Made by a program: the position numbers and the translations under genes
Notes under the pieces: model-generated
The model's input: the letters and a program-made list of their open reading frames with translations, nothing else
Database searches by the model: none
Told to the model about the DNA's origin: nothing
NCBI GenBank assembly: GCA_039931065.1
Contig: JBDTSP010000016.1
Coordinates: forward strand, 52,850 to 116,849
DNA: 64,000 nucleotides
Direction of reading: 5' to 3'
Origin: CADEED01 sp039931065
GTDB taxonomy: Bacteria > Pseudomonadota > Gammaproteobacteria > Steroidobacterales > Steroidobacteraceae
Shown here: positions 45,848 through 55,352 of the stretch, piece after piece
Layout: every line of letters begins with the position of its first letter
Position numbering within the stretch: the stretch's first letter is position 1

Positions 45848-46453
45848 ATGACACCCAACGACCAGGATCTGGTCGGACGCCTGCTGCGCGGCGAGCGCCC
45901 GGCGTTCGATCTCTTCTTCAACGAGTACTACCCGAAGCTGTATCGCTTCGTGCGGCGGCGAATGCCGCGCGATGCCTCGGGCGCCGAAGACATCGCCCAG
46001 GCGACATTGTGCCGCGCTCTCGAGAGCCTGCGCAGCTACCGCGGCGAGGCGGCATTGATGACCTGGCTGTGCACTATCTGCCGCCGCGAAATGAGCGCGC
46101 GCTGGCAGGAGAATCGCGCCTACGCGGACGCAGCGCCGCTCGCGGAGGACGATCCGCAGATCCGCAGCGCGCTCGATTCGCTGCTGGCCGCGGAGCAGGC
46201 CGATCCGCTGCTCGCGACCAACCGCGAGCAGGTGCGCGATTCCATTCGCGCCGCGCTGGACTATCTACCCGCTCCGTATGCCGACATCCTCGAATGGAAG
46301 TACGTGCGCGAGATGAGCGTGGCCGAGATCGCCGCCAGGCTCGGGCGCACGCCCAAGGCGACGGAATCCCTGTTGACGCGCGCGCGCGAAGCGTTTCGCG
46401 AAACCTTTGCCCTCCTGGGCGGCGGCCCGGCCGATGGAGCCATCACACCATGA
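45848..46453 (+). CDS. ECF RNA polymerase sigma factor (FecI-like)
   Basis: A 201-residue sigma-70 family factor. Region 2 spans FDLFFNEYYPKLYRFVRRRM and GAEDIAQATLCRALESLRSY; region 4 spans LDYLPAPYADILEWKYVREM with SVAEIAARLGRTPKATESLL. It is followed by overlapping fecR and a TonB receptor gene, the classical cell-surface signalling order. In that scheme the receptor senses its ligand, FecR relays, and the sigma factor starts transcription of the receptor operon. Confidence 0.92.
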   Translation: MTPNDQDLVGRLLRGERPAFDLFFNEYYPKLYRFVRRRMPRDASGAEDIAQATLCRALESLRSYRGEAALMTWLCTICRREMSARWQENRAYADAAPLAEDDPQIRSALDSLLAAEQADPLLATNREQVRDSIRAALDYLPAPYADILEWKYVREMSVAEIAARLGRTPKATESLLTRAREAFRETFALLGGGPADGAITP

Positions 46454-47442
46454 CCCGCAGATCCGAACGGTCCGTCGAACAGCTCATGAAACTCGCGGGC
46501 GAGCGCGAGATGCCGGCGGCGGACGCGATGGAGCGCGCGCGCCTGGCCGCGCATGATTCCTGGCAGCAGTTGCTGCAGCAGGCCCCGGCACGGGCGCCGC
46601 GCCGCTGGCTGAAAATTTCCCTGGGTCTGGCGGCGGCTGCGAGTGTCACGTTGTTCGCGTGGCTCGCGTTCCCGCCGTCCAGCAAGCCGGTGCCGCCCGC
46701 GGTGGCCGCGCGCGTGATTTCGCTCGAAGGCGGCGCGTTGTCTCATCACGCCGCGGGCGACACCGTGGTGTTCCCCGCCAGCGATGTGATTGCCGGGACC
46801 ACGCTCGAGACGGCGGAGGGCCGCATCGCTCTCACGCTCGGTGACTCGCTGTCGCTGCGCATGAACCGGCACACCCGCCTGCGGTTCGATTCGCCGGCTG
46901 GCGTGACGCTGCTGGCCGGCGATATCTATGTCGATTCGGGCGGAGTGAATGCCGCGGGCCGGCTGCGTATCGAAACACCGGCAGGTGTTGTGCACCACGT
47001 CGGCACGCAGTTCCAGGTGTTGGTCGCGGGCGCGAATACACGGGTGCGCGTTCGCGAAGGCCGGGTGCTGTTCACGCCGCTCGATGCCGGCGAGCCGCGC
47101 GCGGTCGCCGCGGGCGACGAGTTGCGCATTGCCGATGGCCGCACGGAACTCACGCGCGGGTTGCCTTCATTCGGCGCCGGGTGGGACTGGAGCGCAGAGG
47201 TTGCGCCGCCATTTGACATCGAGAGCCGGCCGCTGGCGGAATTTCTCGCCTGGACGGCACGCGAACACGGTTGGCAGATCCGCTATGCCAGCGCGGAACT
47301 GCAGCAGCAGACCTACGAGATCCGCCTGCATGGCGCGCTGGATCAATCGAACGCGGACGCCATGTTCGAGCGTGTGTCGCTGATCACCGGCGTTCCGCTG
47401 CAGACGCGCGCAGGCGTGTTGTGGGTGGGTGCCGCGCGATGA
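46450..47442 (+). CDS. FecR-family transmembrane regulator (anti-sigma)
   Basis: A 330-residue protein. The cytoplasmic N-terminal part (1-52) leads to one membrane helix at about 55-72 (ISLGLAAAASVTLFAWLAF). The periplasmic FecR domain shows VIAGTTLETAEGRIALTLGD, SLSLRMNRHTRLRF, and RIETPAGVVHHVGTQFQVLV. The C-terminal part contains an STN-like segment (FDIESRPLAEFLAWTAREHG). The ATG at 46450 overlaps the sigma factor stop. It holds the sigma factor until the TonB receptor signals. Confidence 0.92.
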   Translation: MTRRSERSVEQLMKLAGEREMPAADAMERARLAAHDSWQQLLQQAPARAPRRWLKISLGLAAAASVTLFAWLAFPPSSKPVPPAVAARVISLEGGALSHHAAGDTVVFPASDVIAGTTLETAEGRIALTLGDSLSLRMNRHTRLRFDSPAGVTLLAGDIYVDSGGVNAAGRLRIETPAGVVHHVGTQFQVLVAGANTRVRVREGRVLFTPLDAGEPRAVAAGDELRIADGRTELTRGLPSFGAGWDWSAEVAPPFDIESRPLAEFLAWTAREHGWQIRYASAELQQQTYEIRLHGALDQSNADAMFERVSLITGVPLQTRAGVLWVGAAR

Positions 47443-49793
47443 AATTGCGCATCGCGTTCGCGCTGATCTTGGCGGGCGCCATCGCGGCGCTGGCCGGACC
47501 AGCCGCGCTGGGCGCCGATCCGGCGGCAGTCAAACTATCGCTGCAAGCCGGCGCCAGCCTCGAGTCGGTGCTCGCGGCACTGAACGCCAGGGGTTTCCGG
47601 GTCCTCTACAGTTCCGCATTGGTCAAACCCGACATGACGCTGCAAGCGGCGCCGGCCAGCACGCACATCGATGCATTGCTGCGCGAGATCCTGGCGCCGT
47701 GGAAACTCCATGCCGATCACGCGGCCAATGGCGACTGGCTCATCGTCGCGGATTCCCCCGCGCAAACCCGCACCCAACTACCAGAACCGGCGGCCTACGA
47801 AGACATCGAATCGATCGACGTCACCGCGAGCCGGTTACGCCTCGCCACCGCGGGCGTCAGCCAGACGTTTCTCGATCGCGAGGACGTGCAGCGTCTGCCG
47901 CACCTGGGTGACGACGCGTTACGCATGTTGAAGATCCTGCCGGGTGTATCGGGCGGCGACATCTCCGCGGCCATGAACATCCGCGGCGGCCGCCGCGACG
48001 AGGCGCTGTTGTCGATCGATGGCGCCGAAATACACAACGGCTTCCATTTTCGCGATATCGACGGCGCATTCAGCGTGCTCGACACCAACCTCGTTCAGGG
48101 AGTCGAGTTCACGACGGGGGGCGTTACCGCCGAATACGGCGATTACATGAGCGGCGTCGTCGGGCTGCAGTCGAGACGGCCGCTGCCCGACGATGAGTAT
48201 CACCATCAATTCGGCATCAGCTTCGTCAGCGCGTTCGGCAGCAGTTCCGGCACGTTCGCGGACGGCCGCGGCTCGTGGCTGGCATCGGCACGCCGCGGTT
48301 TTCTCGACGTGCTCACCGCGCAGGTCGAGGAGGGCGACGAACAACTGACTCCGCGTTACACCGATGTGTTCGGCTCGCTCAATTTTGATTTCAGCGAGCG
48401 TACCCGGTTCGCCGCACGCCTGATGATGAGCGAAGACGACCTGACGTTTCGAATCAGTGATGCAACCCACGTCGTCGATTCTTCCGGCAAATCATATTCA
48501 ACGCATCTGTGGGCGACGCTCGATCACGACTGGTCGGACTCGCTGCACATGAATTCGATGGTGTCGTTGGCGCAGATGAATCAGGCCCGCGATTCTTTCG
48601 GAAGCGACGAACATCGCGATTCGACGGTTCGCAGCGACAACGACTTCAGTTTTCTCGATCTCCGACAGGACTGGTCCTGGGCGTTGAGCGAACGCAACCT
48701 GCCGCGTTGGGGTTTCAATGTTGCCCGCCAGCGGGGCGACTACGATTACGCGCTGGATTCGACGCTCGTGGACCCGCTGCTCACGCCAGTGCCGGTCAAC
48801 ACCGCCTACGCGACACGTAAACGAGTGGACGCGGACAAGCTCGGCGTTTATGCATCCTGGCGCACCCGTATCGTCGATTCGTTGACCGCCGAGGCGGGCG
48901 CGCGCTGGGACAGTTACGGCTATTCCGACGGTCTCGATTTCGATGTAGTCAGTCCGCGGCTCAACCTCGTATACCAGGTGAACTCGGCCAGCGAACTGCG
49001 GGCGGCGTGGAGCGTGGTCTACCAGCCGCAGGGCGTGCACGAGCTGCAGGTCGAGGACAATGTGAGCCAGTTTTTCCGGCCGGAGCGCTCCGAGCAGTTC
49101 GCACTTGGGTTTGTGCGGCGCTTGGGCTCCGGCCTCTCACTGCGCGTCGATCTTTACCGCAAGACCTACGAACACCTGCGTCCGTACTTCGACAATCTGC
49201 TCGGGTCGATCCAGCTCATTCCGGAAGCGGGCACGGACCGGGTTCGCGTCGACGCGCCGACGGCGCAGGCAAAGGGCGTCGAAGCCACCTTGCGCCGCGA
49301 AGCCAGCCGTGGCATCGCCGGCTGGGTGAGCTTCACGATCGCCAGTGTCGAGGAACGCGAAGACAATCGCTGGGTGCCGCGTGGCTGGGACCAGCGCACG
49401 ACCGTCACCTTCGGCAGTAGTTGGACCGGGCAGAAATGGAACCTGAGCCTGGCCGGCGTGTTCCACGATGGCACGCCTATCACGTACTTCGGGATCGACG
49501 CAGTGCCGGCGCCGGGCGGCGGAAGCGACGTCGTCGGTGTAGTCGGTCCGCGAAATGGCGATCGCCTCGGCCCGTACACCCGCATCGATCTGCGCGCCAA
49601 TCGCGAAGTGCGGCTCGCCAACAGCAAGCTGTCGTTTTATCTGGAAGTGACCAACCTGCTCAACACGAAGAACCAGTCCGGCTTCGAAGACTACGGCCTC
49701 GAGCAGGATTCGCAGGGCAACCCGGTTTTCTGGCGGAAGAAAGACTACTGGCTGCCGCTGCTGCCGTCGTTCGGATTTCAGTACGAGTTCTGA
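47439..49793 (+). CDS. TonB-dependent receptor with N-terminal STN domain
   Basis: A 784-residue outer-membrane transducer. A signal peptide (1-26) is followed by an STN domain (about 30-105), which in FecA-type receptors signals to FecR. The plug starts VSQTFLDREDVQRLPHLGDD and includes MNIRGGRRDEALLSIDGAEI; the barrel ends GFQYEF. No siderophore-type motif is apparent; the ligand is unknown, and the many carbohydrate genes make an oligosaccharide one option. The ATG at 47439 overlaps the fecR stop. Confidence 0.92.
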   Translation: MKLRIAFALILAGAIAALAGPAALGADPAAVKLSLQAGASLESVLAALNARGFRVLYSSALVKPDMTLQAAPASTHIDALLREILAPWKLHADHAANGDWLIVADSPAQTRTQLPEPAAYEDIESIDVTASRLRLATAGVSQTFLDREDVQRLPHLGDDALRMLKILPGVSGGDISAAMNIRGGRRDEALLSIDGAEIHNGFHFRDIDGAFSVLDTNLVQGVEFTTGGVTAEYGDYMSGVVGLQSRRPLPDDEYHHQFGISFVSAFGSSSGTFADGRGSWLASARRGFLDVLTAQVEEGDEQLTPRYTDVFGSLNFDFSERTRFAARLMMSEDDLTFRISDATHVVDSSGKSYSTHLWATLDHDWSDSLHMNSMVSLAQMNQARDSFGSDEHRDSTVRSDNDFSFLDLRQDWSWALSERNLPRWGFNVARQRGDYDYALDSTLVDPLLTPVPVNTAYATRKRVDADKLGVYASWRTRIVDSLTAEAGARWDSYGYSDGLDFDVVSPRLNLVYQVNSASELRAAWSVVYQPQGVHELQVEDNVSQFFRPERSEQFALGFVRRLGSGLSLRVDLYRKTYEHLRPYFDNLLGSIQLIPEAGTDRVRVDAPTAQAKGVEATLRREASRGIAGWVSFTIASVEEREDNRWVPRGWDQRTTVTFGSSWTGQKWNLSLAGVFHDGTPITYFGIDAVPAPGGGSDVVGVVGPRNGDRLGPYTRIDLRANREVRLANSKLSFYLEVTNLLNTKNQSGFEDYGLEQDSQGNPVFWRKKDYWLPLLPSFGFQYEF

Positions 49794-49809
49794 CGACCCG
49801 AGAAAACAA

Positions 49810-50910
49810 TCAGGCCGGGAACTCGCGGATGCTCAAGCCCTGCAGCGGCTCGAGGATTTCCTCGACCGTGAGCAACCCCAGGCAGGGCATCGCGCCGGCC
49901 GGCGGCTGCCAGCCCGCGGCAATCTTGTTAGCCATTGCGATCGACGGCGCGCACGGGATCGTGGGCCCGTGGTTGTCGTGCGCCAGCAGCCGCCAGGTCA
50001 TCACCTGGGGTTTGCCGTCTTCGTCGAGACCCTCGAGCCGCACGAACATGGCGCCGCTGCTGCTGAACAGCGGCGCGACCCAGCGCCCGACGGTGTTCAG
50101 GACGGGCGCGAATGGCACCGCGCTCTTGAGCTTTCCATCGCGCACCAGCCGCGCGAGTTTTCCGACCACGCGGTGGCCAAGGTCGCTCGCGAAGCCGGCA
50201 TGGAAGCTCACTGTCTTCACTGCCGCATAACGCTGCGGCAGCAAGTCCAGGTCGGGTACGTCGCAGCGCGACAGCAGCCGCGCGCCAACCGGCTTCGGGA
50301 ATTCGTAACTCAGCTCATCCACCCAGCCGCGCACGGTGATGCGTTCGCCTTTTTCCAGCACGGTGAATGGCTGCCCGCAGTAACTGAAAACTGCCCTGAC
50401 GGTTGCCAGGCCCGGCACCAGGGCACCGGAGGTGAGGCCGATGCGGATCGTGTCGAGCCGCGAATACTCGCCGACATACCGGTCGACCACTGCGGAGGTG
50501 AGCCCCGGGACCGTGCTGACGCCGCTCACCACGCAAACATTTGCGGCGCGCGCGGCCGCGTCGAGCTTGACGATGCCCTGGACGAATTCGCGGCCGTCAG
50601 CGAGATCGAGGTAGTTGCAACCCGCCTGGATGCAGGCCTGGGCGACGGCATAGTTCTGATCCTGGAAGGGCCCGGCGGTGTGGATCAGCGTGCCCACGGC
50701 AAGCTTTTTGAGCGCCTGCGCAAGTTGCGGGCCGGTCGCATCGAGCACCTTGGCATGTTGGGCGCTGCGGCCCATCTGATAGGCGAGCGCGGTGGCTTTG
50801 GCCATGTCGCGGCCGGCGATGAGCAGATGTATGCCGGGATTACGCGCCAGCGCCGCGCAGATGCGGCCGCCGAAGAATCCGTAGCCGCCCAATACCAGAA
50901 CACGGTGCAT
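49810..50910 (-). CDS. Saccharopine dehydrogenase-family NAD(P)-binding protein
   Basis: A 366-residue oxidoreductase-like protein. The Rossmann motif VLVLGGYGFFGGRICAALAR is at the N-terminus, followed by LIAGRDMAKATALA, LIHTAGPFQDQNYAVAQACI and YLDLADGREFV, typical of the saccharopine reductase group. The C-terminal domain is divergent, so the substrate is not assigned. It stands alone, convergent with the TonB receptor gene and divergent from ssb. The 193 bp to ssb show no gene. Confidence 0.85.
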   Translation of the reverse strand: MHRVLVLGGYGFFGGRICAALARNPGIHLLIAGRDMAKATALAYQMGRSAQHAKVLDATGPQLAQALKKLAVGTLIHTAGPFQDQNYAVAQACIQAGCNYLDLADGREFVQGIVKLDAAARAANVCVVSGVSTVPGLTSAVVDRYVGEYSRLDTIRIGLTSGALVPGLATVRAVFSYCGQPFTVLEKGERITVRGWVDELSYEFPKPVGARLLSRCDVPDLDLLPQRYAAVKTVSFHAGFASDLGHRVVGKLARLVRDGKLKSAVPFAPVLNTVGRWVAPLFSSSGAMFVRLEGLDEDGKPQVMTWRLLAHDNHGPTIPCAPSIAMANKIAAGWQPPAGAMPCLGLLTVEEILEPLQGLSIREFPA

Positions 50911-51103
50911 GAGTTACCCGGGTGCGTGTCGCGACATTTCCGCAGGTTACGCGCACAAGCTGCGCTTAAGGAAGATCGTGAACTCCCATCGAACTGGTCA
51001 AGATTCGTACAGCCCGATTCGCGCCAATTACACGCGCTACATCTACGCGCCGCCGCTGCGTACAATCTCGCCCCACAATTACTTTCGATGAAGGGCATTC
51101 GCC

Positions 51104-51628
51104 ATGGCGCGGGGAATCAACAAAGTCATACTGATCGGCAATCTGGGCGCAGACCCGGAAACCCGCGCCATGCCCTCCGGCATGACGGTCGCGAACATCC
51201 GCATCGCCACGAGCGAAAACTGGAAAGACAAGCAGTCGGGCGAGAACAAGGAACGCACCGAGTGGCACAACGTGGCCATGTTCGGTCGCCTCGGTGAGAT
51301 CGCCGGCGAGTACCTGAAGAAAGGCTCGAAGGTGTACATCGAAGGTTCGCTGCGGACGCGCAAATGGCAGGGCAAGGACGGCACGGACCGTTACACCACG
51401 GAAGTCATCGCCAACGAAATGCAGATGCTCGATAGCCGCGGTGGCGGCGGCATGGGCGGTGGTGGTGGCGGTGGTGACTCCGGCGGCGGCGGCGGTGGCC
51501 GTCGCGGTGGTGGTGGCGGTGGCTCCGCGCCCCCCGATGATTTCGATCAGGGCGCTCCGCCGGCCGGTGGTGGCGGCAATGACAAGGGCGGCGGTGGCGG
51601 CGAGTTCGACGACGACATTCCGTTCTGA
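51104..51628 (+). CDS. ssb: Single-stranded DNA-binding protein
   Basis: A 174-residue SSB. The OB fold covers residues 1-108 (NKVILIGNLGADPETRAMPS, EWHNVAMFGRLGEIAGEYLK, GSLRTRKWQGKDG). The linker is very rich in glycine (residues 115-160). The C-terminus ends DDDIPF, the acidic tip that recruits replication and repair partners. It coats single-stranded DNA in replication, repair and recombination. Confidence 0.98.
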   Translation: MARGINKVILIGNLGADPETRAMPSGMTVANIRIATSENWKDKQSGENKERTEWHNVAMFGRLGEIAGEYLKKGSKVYIEGSLRTRKWQGKDGTDRYTTEVIANEMQMLDSRGGGGMGGGGGGGDSGGGGGGRRGGGGGGSAPPDDFDQGAPPAGGGGNDKGGGGGEFDDDIPF

Positions 51629-51652
51629 CAGCCAGGCCCGGCCGCGGACTTC

Positions 51653-52999
51653 ATGCGGATCGCGGCAGCGATAATTTTTCTTTTGGTCTTTTCGCCCGCT
51701 TTTGCGGGCGAAACGCCAATGGGCGCCGACGATCCCGCGATCGATATCGAGCACTACGACGTTTCGCTGAATTTGCAGGTCGACGATCGAGCGATCACGT
51801 CGACCACCAAGATCCAGTTTCTGGTGCGCCGGCGTGTGTCCGAGATCCGGTTCTCCAGTACCGGATTGACGCTCGATGCCGTGTCGATGGCAGGTCATGA
51901 GCTGCAATTCGAGAACCTGCCAGCGGGCCTGACGATCCGCTTTCCGGAGGAGATCGCGCCAGGTACGCGAGCCGCGATCATCGTCGAATCTCATGGTCAA
52001 CCCGTGCGCGGGCTGATGTTCGAGCCGCACCTGGTTTACTCGAACTACTTCACCTGCGACTGGATGATCTGCTCGCAGGACGACTTCGGCGACAAGGCTT
52101 CCATCCAGCTCACGCTCGAGATTCCAGCCGGCGCCGCGAGCCTCGCTGCGGGGCGACTCGTTTCGCGGACCAGGCTCGCCAACGGACGCACGCGACATGT
52201 CTGGCGTGAGCGCCGGCCATTCTCGGCCTATCTGTTCGGCTTCGTCGTGGGAGACCTGACCGTCGCGACGCTGCGATCCCGACGAAACGAATTGTCGTAT
52301 GTCGCAACCGGAAAGAGTGAAAGCGAACTGGTGGCTTCATTCGCCCCGTCGCCCGACATGGTGAATTTCTTCGAGCGGAAAAGTGGCGTGCGGCTTCCAC
52401 AAGGGCGGTATGCACAGGTGCTCGTGCCCGGAGATGTCGCGCAGGAAAAAGTGAATTTCTCGCTGATAGGTGCGGAGCTCATTGACGCGATGGCTGCCGA
52501 CCGCCAGGAGGATTGGGCCCTCGCGCATGAACTCGCGCATCAATGGTGGGGAAACTCCATCACGTGCAGCGATCTTTCGCAGTTCTGGCTCAACGAGGGC
52601 ATCACGGTTTTCATGGTGGCCGCATGGAAAGAGCATCGCTGGGGCCGGGAGGCCTATGACCGCGAGATGCAGCTCGCGCGGCAGCGCGTGGCAGCCGCGA
52701 AGTCAGCCGGCGTCGATCGCAAGCTCACGAGTCGCGAGAGTTATCCGTCGCTGTTACTGCGGCGCTCGATCCAGTATTCCAAGGGCGCGCTGTTCATGGA
52801 TCGCCTGCGTCAGGAGCTGGGAGACGATCTGTTCTGGCGGGCCCTGAGGCAGTACACGCGCAGCCACGTCGGCGAGACTGTCACCACTGCGGACCTGCAG
52901 CGGGCCTTCGAAGCAGCCAGCGGACGCGACCTCGGCGCGCTGTTCGAGGAGTGGGCCTACCCTCACTTCCAGTCGACGTTGCGCTCGTCGATGAATTGA
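51653..52999 (+). CDS. Secreted M1-family metallopeptidase-like protein
   Basis: A 448-residue exported protein. Residues 1-18 are a signal (IIFLLVFSPAFAG). A beta-sandwich N-domain is followed by the zinc site HELAHQWWGN (near residue 291) and the third ligand in FWLNEGITVFM (about 19 residues later), typical of M1 aminopeptidases. The substrate-binding GxMEN motif upstream of the zinc site is not preserved (the region reads VAQEKVNFSLIGAE), and the C-terminal helical domain is short. Its 3' end overlaps the convergent esterase gene by 37 bp. Confidence 0.8.
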   Translation: MRIAAAIIFLLVFSPAFAGETPMGADDPAIDIEHYDVSLNLQVDDRAITSTTKIQFLVRRRVSEIRFSSTGLTLDAVSMAGHELQFENLPAGLTIRFPEEIAPGTRAAIIVESHGQPVRGLMFEPHLVYSNYFTCDWMICSQDDFGDKASIQLTLEIPAGAASLAAGRLVSRTRLANGRTRHVWRERRPFSAYLFGFVVGDLTVATLRSRRNELSYVATGKSESELVASFAPSPDMVNFFERKSGVRLPQGRYAQVLVPGDVAQEKVNFSLIGAELIDAMAADRQEDWALAHELAHQWWGNSITCSDLSQFWLNEGITVFMVAAWKEHRWGREAYDREMQLARQRVAAAKSAGVDRKLTSRESYPSLLLRRSIQYSKGALFMDRLRQELGDDLFWRALRQYTRSHVGETVTTADLQRAFEAASGRDLGALFEEWAYPHFQSTLRSSMN

Positions 53000-54057
53000 A
53001 TCAGTTTCCCGGCGATCGCGTCGTGATCGGCCAGAGATGGATGCCAGTTGCAAGCGTCCATCGCCAGCGAGTCGAACGGCAGGAAGGCAATCCTTCTTTC
53101 GCCATTTGACTGCAGTTGCATGACCACCTTGCCGGCTTCCTGCTGAATCTCGTGTTCGGCCATGTCGGTCGCCCACACCATGATGAACGCGCCCGGGTTC
53201 CTGGTGCGCAGGCTCTCGAGAAACTTCGTGTAGTTTGCTTCGTAGTCCGCGTGCAGTTCATCGCGCGTCGCCCATTTCTCGCCGGCATGGAGCGGGGTTG
53301 AAAAATCGTTCGTGCCGAGTGCAACCACGATGACCTGCGGATGCCAGCTCGCATCTTCATAGGGCGACGAGTGATCTAGGAGCGCGAATGGATAGGCCAC
53401 GGGCAGAGGATCACCCGGAGAGCCATCGTAATTGCGGACGATGCCGCGGCCGGAAATCGCGTTGATCTGGTAGTCGGCTTCGTAGTGTTTGGCGACTTTC
53501 GCGCCGAACGCCCGGGAACTGTCGGTGGTCGCCCAGACTTCGGCCTCGGTGCAGTCGCGCGTCTTCGACGTGTTCCCGTAGCCGACGGTGTGCGAATCGC
53601 CGATGAATTCGATCTGCCTCTTGCGCGCGGTCATTCGCACCGGCTCGCCGGCCTTCAACGCAAAGCCGCCAAATTCGTTCGGACCATCCTGGCTTTCAGT
53701 GATGGCCTCGATACGAACGGCGTGTACTCCATTCTCGAGTTTGTCGATTAGATAGAGGCCGGGCGCAGGCTTCACCAGCGTGCCGACGGATTCGCCGTCG
53801 ACGAGCACATGCAGGATGACCTCGCCGGCGCCGGTCCTGAAGTAGACGCCGCGCCCTTTGAACTTCATCTCGAAATAGAGCCCCGGCCATTGATACCGAT
53901 CGTTCGCGGTTCTTCCGTGGACGTTGGCCGGTACATCACGCAGGCTGGCGGGCGGCTTGGCAACGGACGAAAGCCGCGGCTCGCACAGGGCCGCGGTCGA
54001 GAAAAGTGCTGCGCCAATCCAGGAAGCGGCGGCCAGCCAGTGTCGGTGTTGATGCAT
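52963..54057 (-). CDS. Secreted SGNH-type carbohydrate esterase (CE2-like)
   Basis: A 364-residue exported esterase. A signal peptide (1-25) is followed by a beta-sandwich domain (about 40-145, with YFEMKFKGRGVYFRTGAGEV) and an SGNH hydrolase domain. The catalytic serine is in IEFIGDSHTVGYGN near residue 152, the block III Asn in ALGTNDFS near 250 and the histidine in NWHPSLADH near 342. The two-domain order is that of CE2 acetyl esterases, which deacetylate plant polysaccharides such as xylan. This fits the cell-wall degradation theme of the window. Confidence 0.82.
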   Translation of the reverse strand: MHQHRHWLAAASWIGAALFSTAALCEPRLSSVAKPPASLRDVPANVHGRTANDRYQWPGLYFEMKFKGRGVYFRTGAGEVILHVLVDGESVGTLVKPAPGLYLIDKLENGVHAVRIEAITESQDGPNEFGGFALKAGEPVRMTARKRQIEFIGDSHTVGYGNTSKTRDCTEAEVWATTDSSRAFGAKVAKHYEADYQINAISGRGIVRNYDGSPGDPLPVAYPFALLDHSSPYEDASWHPQVIVVALGTNDFSTPLHAGEKWATRDELHADYEANYTKFLESLRTRNPGAFIMVWATDMAEHEIQQEAGKVVMQLQSNGERRIAFLPFDSLAMDACNWHPSLADHDAIAGKLIQFIDERNVDWK

Positions 54058-54123
54058 AGAGGCGATTTTGCACTGCGCGCGCGCAGGCTGTAAGGAAAGC
54101 CGCGCGGCGGTGACTACCTGAAT

Positions 54124-54690
54124 ATGAGCCCACGCCCGATCTCAACCTCGCTCGATCTTGCCGCTGAACCGGACACCGCCGGGCAGGAGGCGCTGTTCGA
54201 GAAGGCGGCGGCGGAGTTTGCCGCGCCGCTGGCGCGCCTGGCGCGGGCGCACGAGGCGGACGCGCACCTCCAGCAGGATCTGCTGCAGGAAATTCACATC
54301 GCGTTGTGGCGCAGCCTCGTCGCGTTTGGCGGTCGCTGTTCGTTGCGGACCTGGGTGTACCGGGTCGCGCATAACGTGGCCGCGACACACGTGCTGCGCG
54401 ATCGCCGCCGTCAGACTCATCGCCTCACGACTCTCGACGAAATTGACCTTGCGGGCGATGCCCCCGATGTCGACGCCGAGCTCGATGCCGGGCGCGCCAT
54501 GCAGCAGATCACCGCGCTGATCCAGTCGCTCAAACCACTCGACCGGCAGGTGATCATCCTGCATCTGGAAGGTTTGACGGCCGACGAGATCGCGGAGATC
54601 GCGGGAATTTCGCCCGCCAACACGCACACCAAACTCACCCGAATCCGGCAGTTGCTGACCGAACGATTCGGCGCAGGAGACAACCCATGA
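54124..54690 (+). CDS. ECF RNA polymerase sigma factor
   Basis: A 188-residue sigma factor. Region 2 includes AHLQQDLLQEIHIALWRSLV and SLRTWVYRVAHNVAATHVLR; region 4 includes IQSLKPLDRQVIILHLEGLT and ADEIAEIAGISPANTHTKL. It overlaps the downstream membrane protein gene by 4 bp. No FecR or zinc-finger anti-sigma motif is recognised in the neighbour, but the arrangement suggests that the neighbour regulates the sigma factor. Confidence 0.9.
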   Translation: MSPRPISTSLDLAAEPDTAGQEALFEKAAAEFAAPLARLARAHEADAHLQQDLLQEIHIALWRSLVAFGGRCSLRTWVYRVAHNVAATHVLRDRRRQTHRLTTLDEIDLAGDAPDVDAELDAGRAMQQITALIQSLKPLDRQVIILHLEGLTADEIAEIAGISPANTHTKLTRIRQLLTERFGAGDNP

Positions 54691-55238
54691 ATACGCAGCA
54701 GCTCTGGCAGTCGCAGTCGCTCGACGCGCCGCGTATCTCGCTGGCCTTCGTTCGTCAGCGGTCGGATTCCCTGCGACGTTGGGCGTGGATGCGTAATGCT
54801 TTGAACTACGTCGGGGTCCTTGCGTTTACCCCCTTCATAGTCTGGCAAATCGGGTTCCTGTTCAGCAGGCTGCCGCTGGTTTCCGTGGCGGTTGGCGTGA
54901 TGTTCGTGACCGGCGTGTTGATGACGTACCGCTGGCACAAACGTGCGGCCTCTCAGGAGCAACCGGCGGAGCTTGGTGTGCTCGATGCGCTCAAGTTTCA
55001 TCGGCGTCAGCTCGAGCGGCAGCGCGATGTGCGCCTCGACCGATGGCGCCGGTGGCCGGCGATTCCGGGATTTCTCTTGATGCTCGTCGCGATGCTGGTC
55101 GAGGTGACGCCGACGCCGTGGATTCGAGTCGGTATGTCGGTGTTGTTCGCCACGGTCGTCCTCACGATTGCGATCGTGATCGAGGAGCGCATCGCCCGCC
55201 GCATCCAGAAGGAAATCGACGCACTCGACTCGCTCTGA
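54687..55238 (+). CDS. Membrane protein, candidate anti-sigma partner
   Basis: A 183-residue protein with about four membrane helices: residues 37-52 and 58-75 (FTPFIVWQIGFLFSRLPLVS), then 122-140 and 145-162 (IPGFLLMLVAMLVEVT, VGMSVLFATVVLTIAIV). The cytoplasmic middle part is rich in charged residues (KFHRRQLERQRDVRLDRWRR). Translational coupling to the ECF sigma gene suggests an anti-sigma role, but no known anti-sigma domain was recognised. Confidence 0.65.
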   Translation: MNTQQLWQSQSLDAPRISLAFVRQRSDSLRRWAWMRNALNYVGVLAFTPFIVWQIGFLFSRLPLVSVAVGVMFVTGVLMTYRWHKRAASQEQPAELGVLDALKFHRRQLERQRDVRLDRWRRWPAIPGFLLMLVAMLVEVTPTPWIRVGMSVLFATVVLTIAIVIEERIARRIQKEIDALDSL

Positions 55239-55352
55239 GTCCGGCAGGGGTTTAGAGGTGTTTCGACCCACTAATCCGTTGTTTCATATAGGAAATATGA
55301 CCGGCCGGGTAAGTGCGATACCCTAGCGCCCGCTTTCCCCGCACCTTCCTCG

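Noticed and set aside
50911..51103. SOS box in front of ssb
   Set aside because: The nearest CTG...CAG pair (CTGGTCAAGATTCGTACAG) has the wrong spacing.
52963..52999. Overlap of M1-like and esterase genes as a sign of frameshift
   Set aside because: Both proteins end naturally with family-like C-termini; a 37-bp convergent overlap is acceptable.
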